A stretch of DNA of 33,051 nt from JBAWXE01 sp037144255 (lineage in GTDB: Bacteria > Bacteroidota > Bacteroidia > Chitinophagales > Chitinophagaceae). The stretch covers positions 1 to 33,051 of the forward strand of contig JBAWXE010000021.1 of NCBI GenBank assembly GCA_037144255.1, given 5' to 3'. The first letter of the stretch is position 1; each line of letters starts with the position of its first letter. The position numbers and the translations under genes were made by a program. The notes beneath the pieces were generated by a model. The model did not search any database and was not told where the DNA came from. It saw only the letters and a program-made list of their open reading frames with translations. Shown piece after piece: positions 32,245 to 33,051 of this stretch.

Positions 32245-32271
32245 TGTCTATTATCGGGATCAGGTGGTGAG

Positions 32272-33051
32272 TTATTTCATAAGGAATGGCATCCTGGCAA
32301 TGTTCTTGAGCGCCATGCCGGTACCACGCACTACTGCGCGCAACGGATCGTCGGCAACATGAACAGGAAGTTTTATTTTATGCGAAATACGTTTATCCAG
32401 TCCGCGTAACAATGCACCACCACCAGTGAGGTATAGCCCGCGACGATAAATATCGGCAGCTAATTCAGGAGGTGTACTTTCCAATGCTTTGAGGATCGCT
32501 TCTTCTACTTTGAAAATTGATTTATCAAGAGCTTCTGCTACTTCCTGATAAGATACCATGATCTGTTTAGGTATACCTGTTACAAGGTCACGACCATTAA
32601 CAGCGATATCATCAGGAGGATTGTCTAATTCTTTAAGAGCAGAACCTACGTGAATTTTAATTTGTTCGGCAGTGCGTTCGCCTATCATCAAACTGTGATA
32701 GCGACGCATAGCTTCCATAATATCGGCAGTGAATTCATCGCCCGCGATACGTATAGACTGATCACAAACGATACCTGCCAATGCAATAACAGAGATACCT
32801 GTAGTACCACCACCTATATCGATGATCATATTACCTGTAGGCTCTTCAACATCAATACCTATACCTAAGGCAGCAGCCATAGGTTCGTGAATCATATATA
32901 CTTCTTTAGCACCTGCTTGTTCAGCAGAGTCGCGAACGGCACGTTTTTCTACTTCAGTAATGCTGGATGGTATACAAATAACCATGCGCCAGCTAGGGGG
33001 GAATAAAGGTTTTTTAGGGTACACGAGTTTGATCATTTCACGCAGCATACC
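32272..33051 (-). CDS. mreB: Cell shape-determining actin homolog MreB (5' end beyond window)
   Basis: This is the C-terminal three quarters of MreB; the frame is still open at the window edge, so the N-terminus (about 85 residues with the first phosphate loop) is missing only because of the cut. Motifs are VICIPSSITEVEKRAV, EPMAAALGIGIDVEEP, the second phosphate loop MIIDIGGGTTGISVIAL and the adenosine-motif TGGGALLRGLDKRI. MreB polymerises on the inner membrane and positions cell-wall synthesis. The ending DDPLRAVVRGTGMAL is typical. It is the first of mreB-mreC-mreD. Confidence 0.96.
   Translation of the reverse strand, partial: GMLREMIKLVYPKKPLFPPSWRMVICIPSSITEVEKRAVRDSAEQAGAKEVYMIHEPMAAALGIGIDVEEPTGNMIIDIGGGTTGISVIALAGIVCDQSIRIAGDEFTADIMEAMRRYHSLMIGERTAEQIKIHVGSALKELDNPPDDIAVNGRDLVTGIPKQIMVSYQEVAEALDKSIFKVEEAILKALESTPPELAADIYRRGLYLTGGGALLRGLDKRISHKIKLPVHVADDPLRAVVRGTGMALKNIARMPFLMK

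Overview
The window is chromosomal DNA from a member of the Bacteroidota, most like the Chitinophagaceae and relatives. Supporting signs: two secreted proteins end in type IX secretion (T9SS) sorting domains; methionine synthase is split, with a stand-alone N-terminal half; families typical of the phylum are present (DUF2480, DUF7033-type deacetylase-like protein, LutB, DUF1015 beside serC); and many genes carry the Bacteroidota -7 promoter box TAnnTTTG at the right place. Nearly all of it is core housekeeping sequence.

Layout. (1) 1-9738: every gene runs leftward: split metH, typA, a decayed YciI-like pseudogene (the only rightward remnant), apaG, recX, mnmG, a T9SS-secreted PA-domain protein and nadA. 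Two near-perfect ParB-binding palindromes (parS) lie inside and just upstream of mnmG. (2) 9739-10234: an AT-rich gap of about 500 bp with one perfect and one consensus-matching DnaA box plus several weaker ones, placed exactly where gene orientation switches. With the nearby parS sites this is my candidate for the chromosomal replication origin. (3) 10235-26072: SurA/PpiD-like folding factor, DUF2480, DtxR-type metal regulator, L,D-transpeptidase, DUF7033 protein with lutB, kdsD, a PagL-like outer-membrane protein, the DUF502-serC-DUF1015-aldo/keto reductase run, a polysaccharide flippase and a divergent glycosyltransferase. This region is rich in envelope functions. (4) 26126-28825: accessory patch with two tandem paralogous lipoproteins, a ParE-type toxin-antitoxin pair, a non-coding repeat region, and a PIN-domain toxin-like gene with a 51-residue partner. 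The repeat region holds seven TTACCGA-type heptamers at an exact 11-bp period. (5) 28860-30716: NHL-repeat T9SS-secreted protein. (6) 30851-33051: mreD, mreC and the 5'-truncated (window edge) mreB, leftward.

The most interesting non-genic signals are the parS pair with the candidate oriC, and the helically phased TTACCGA array between two toxin-antitoxin loci. The gene functions are family assignments read from the translated sequence; the origin, centromere and array interpretations are inferences with tests given below. No tRNA, rRNA, CRISPR array, insertion sequence or integrase was seen.
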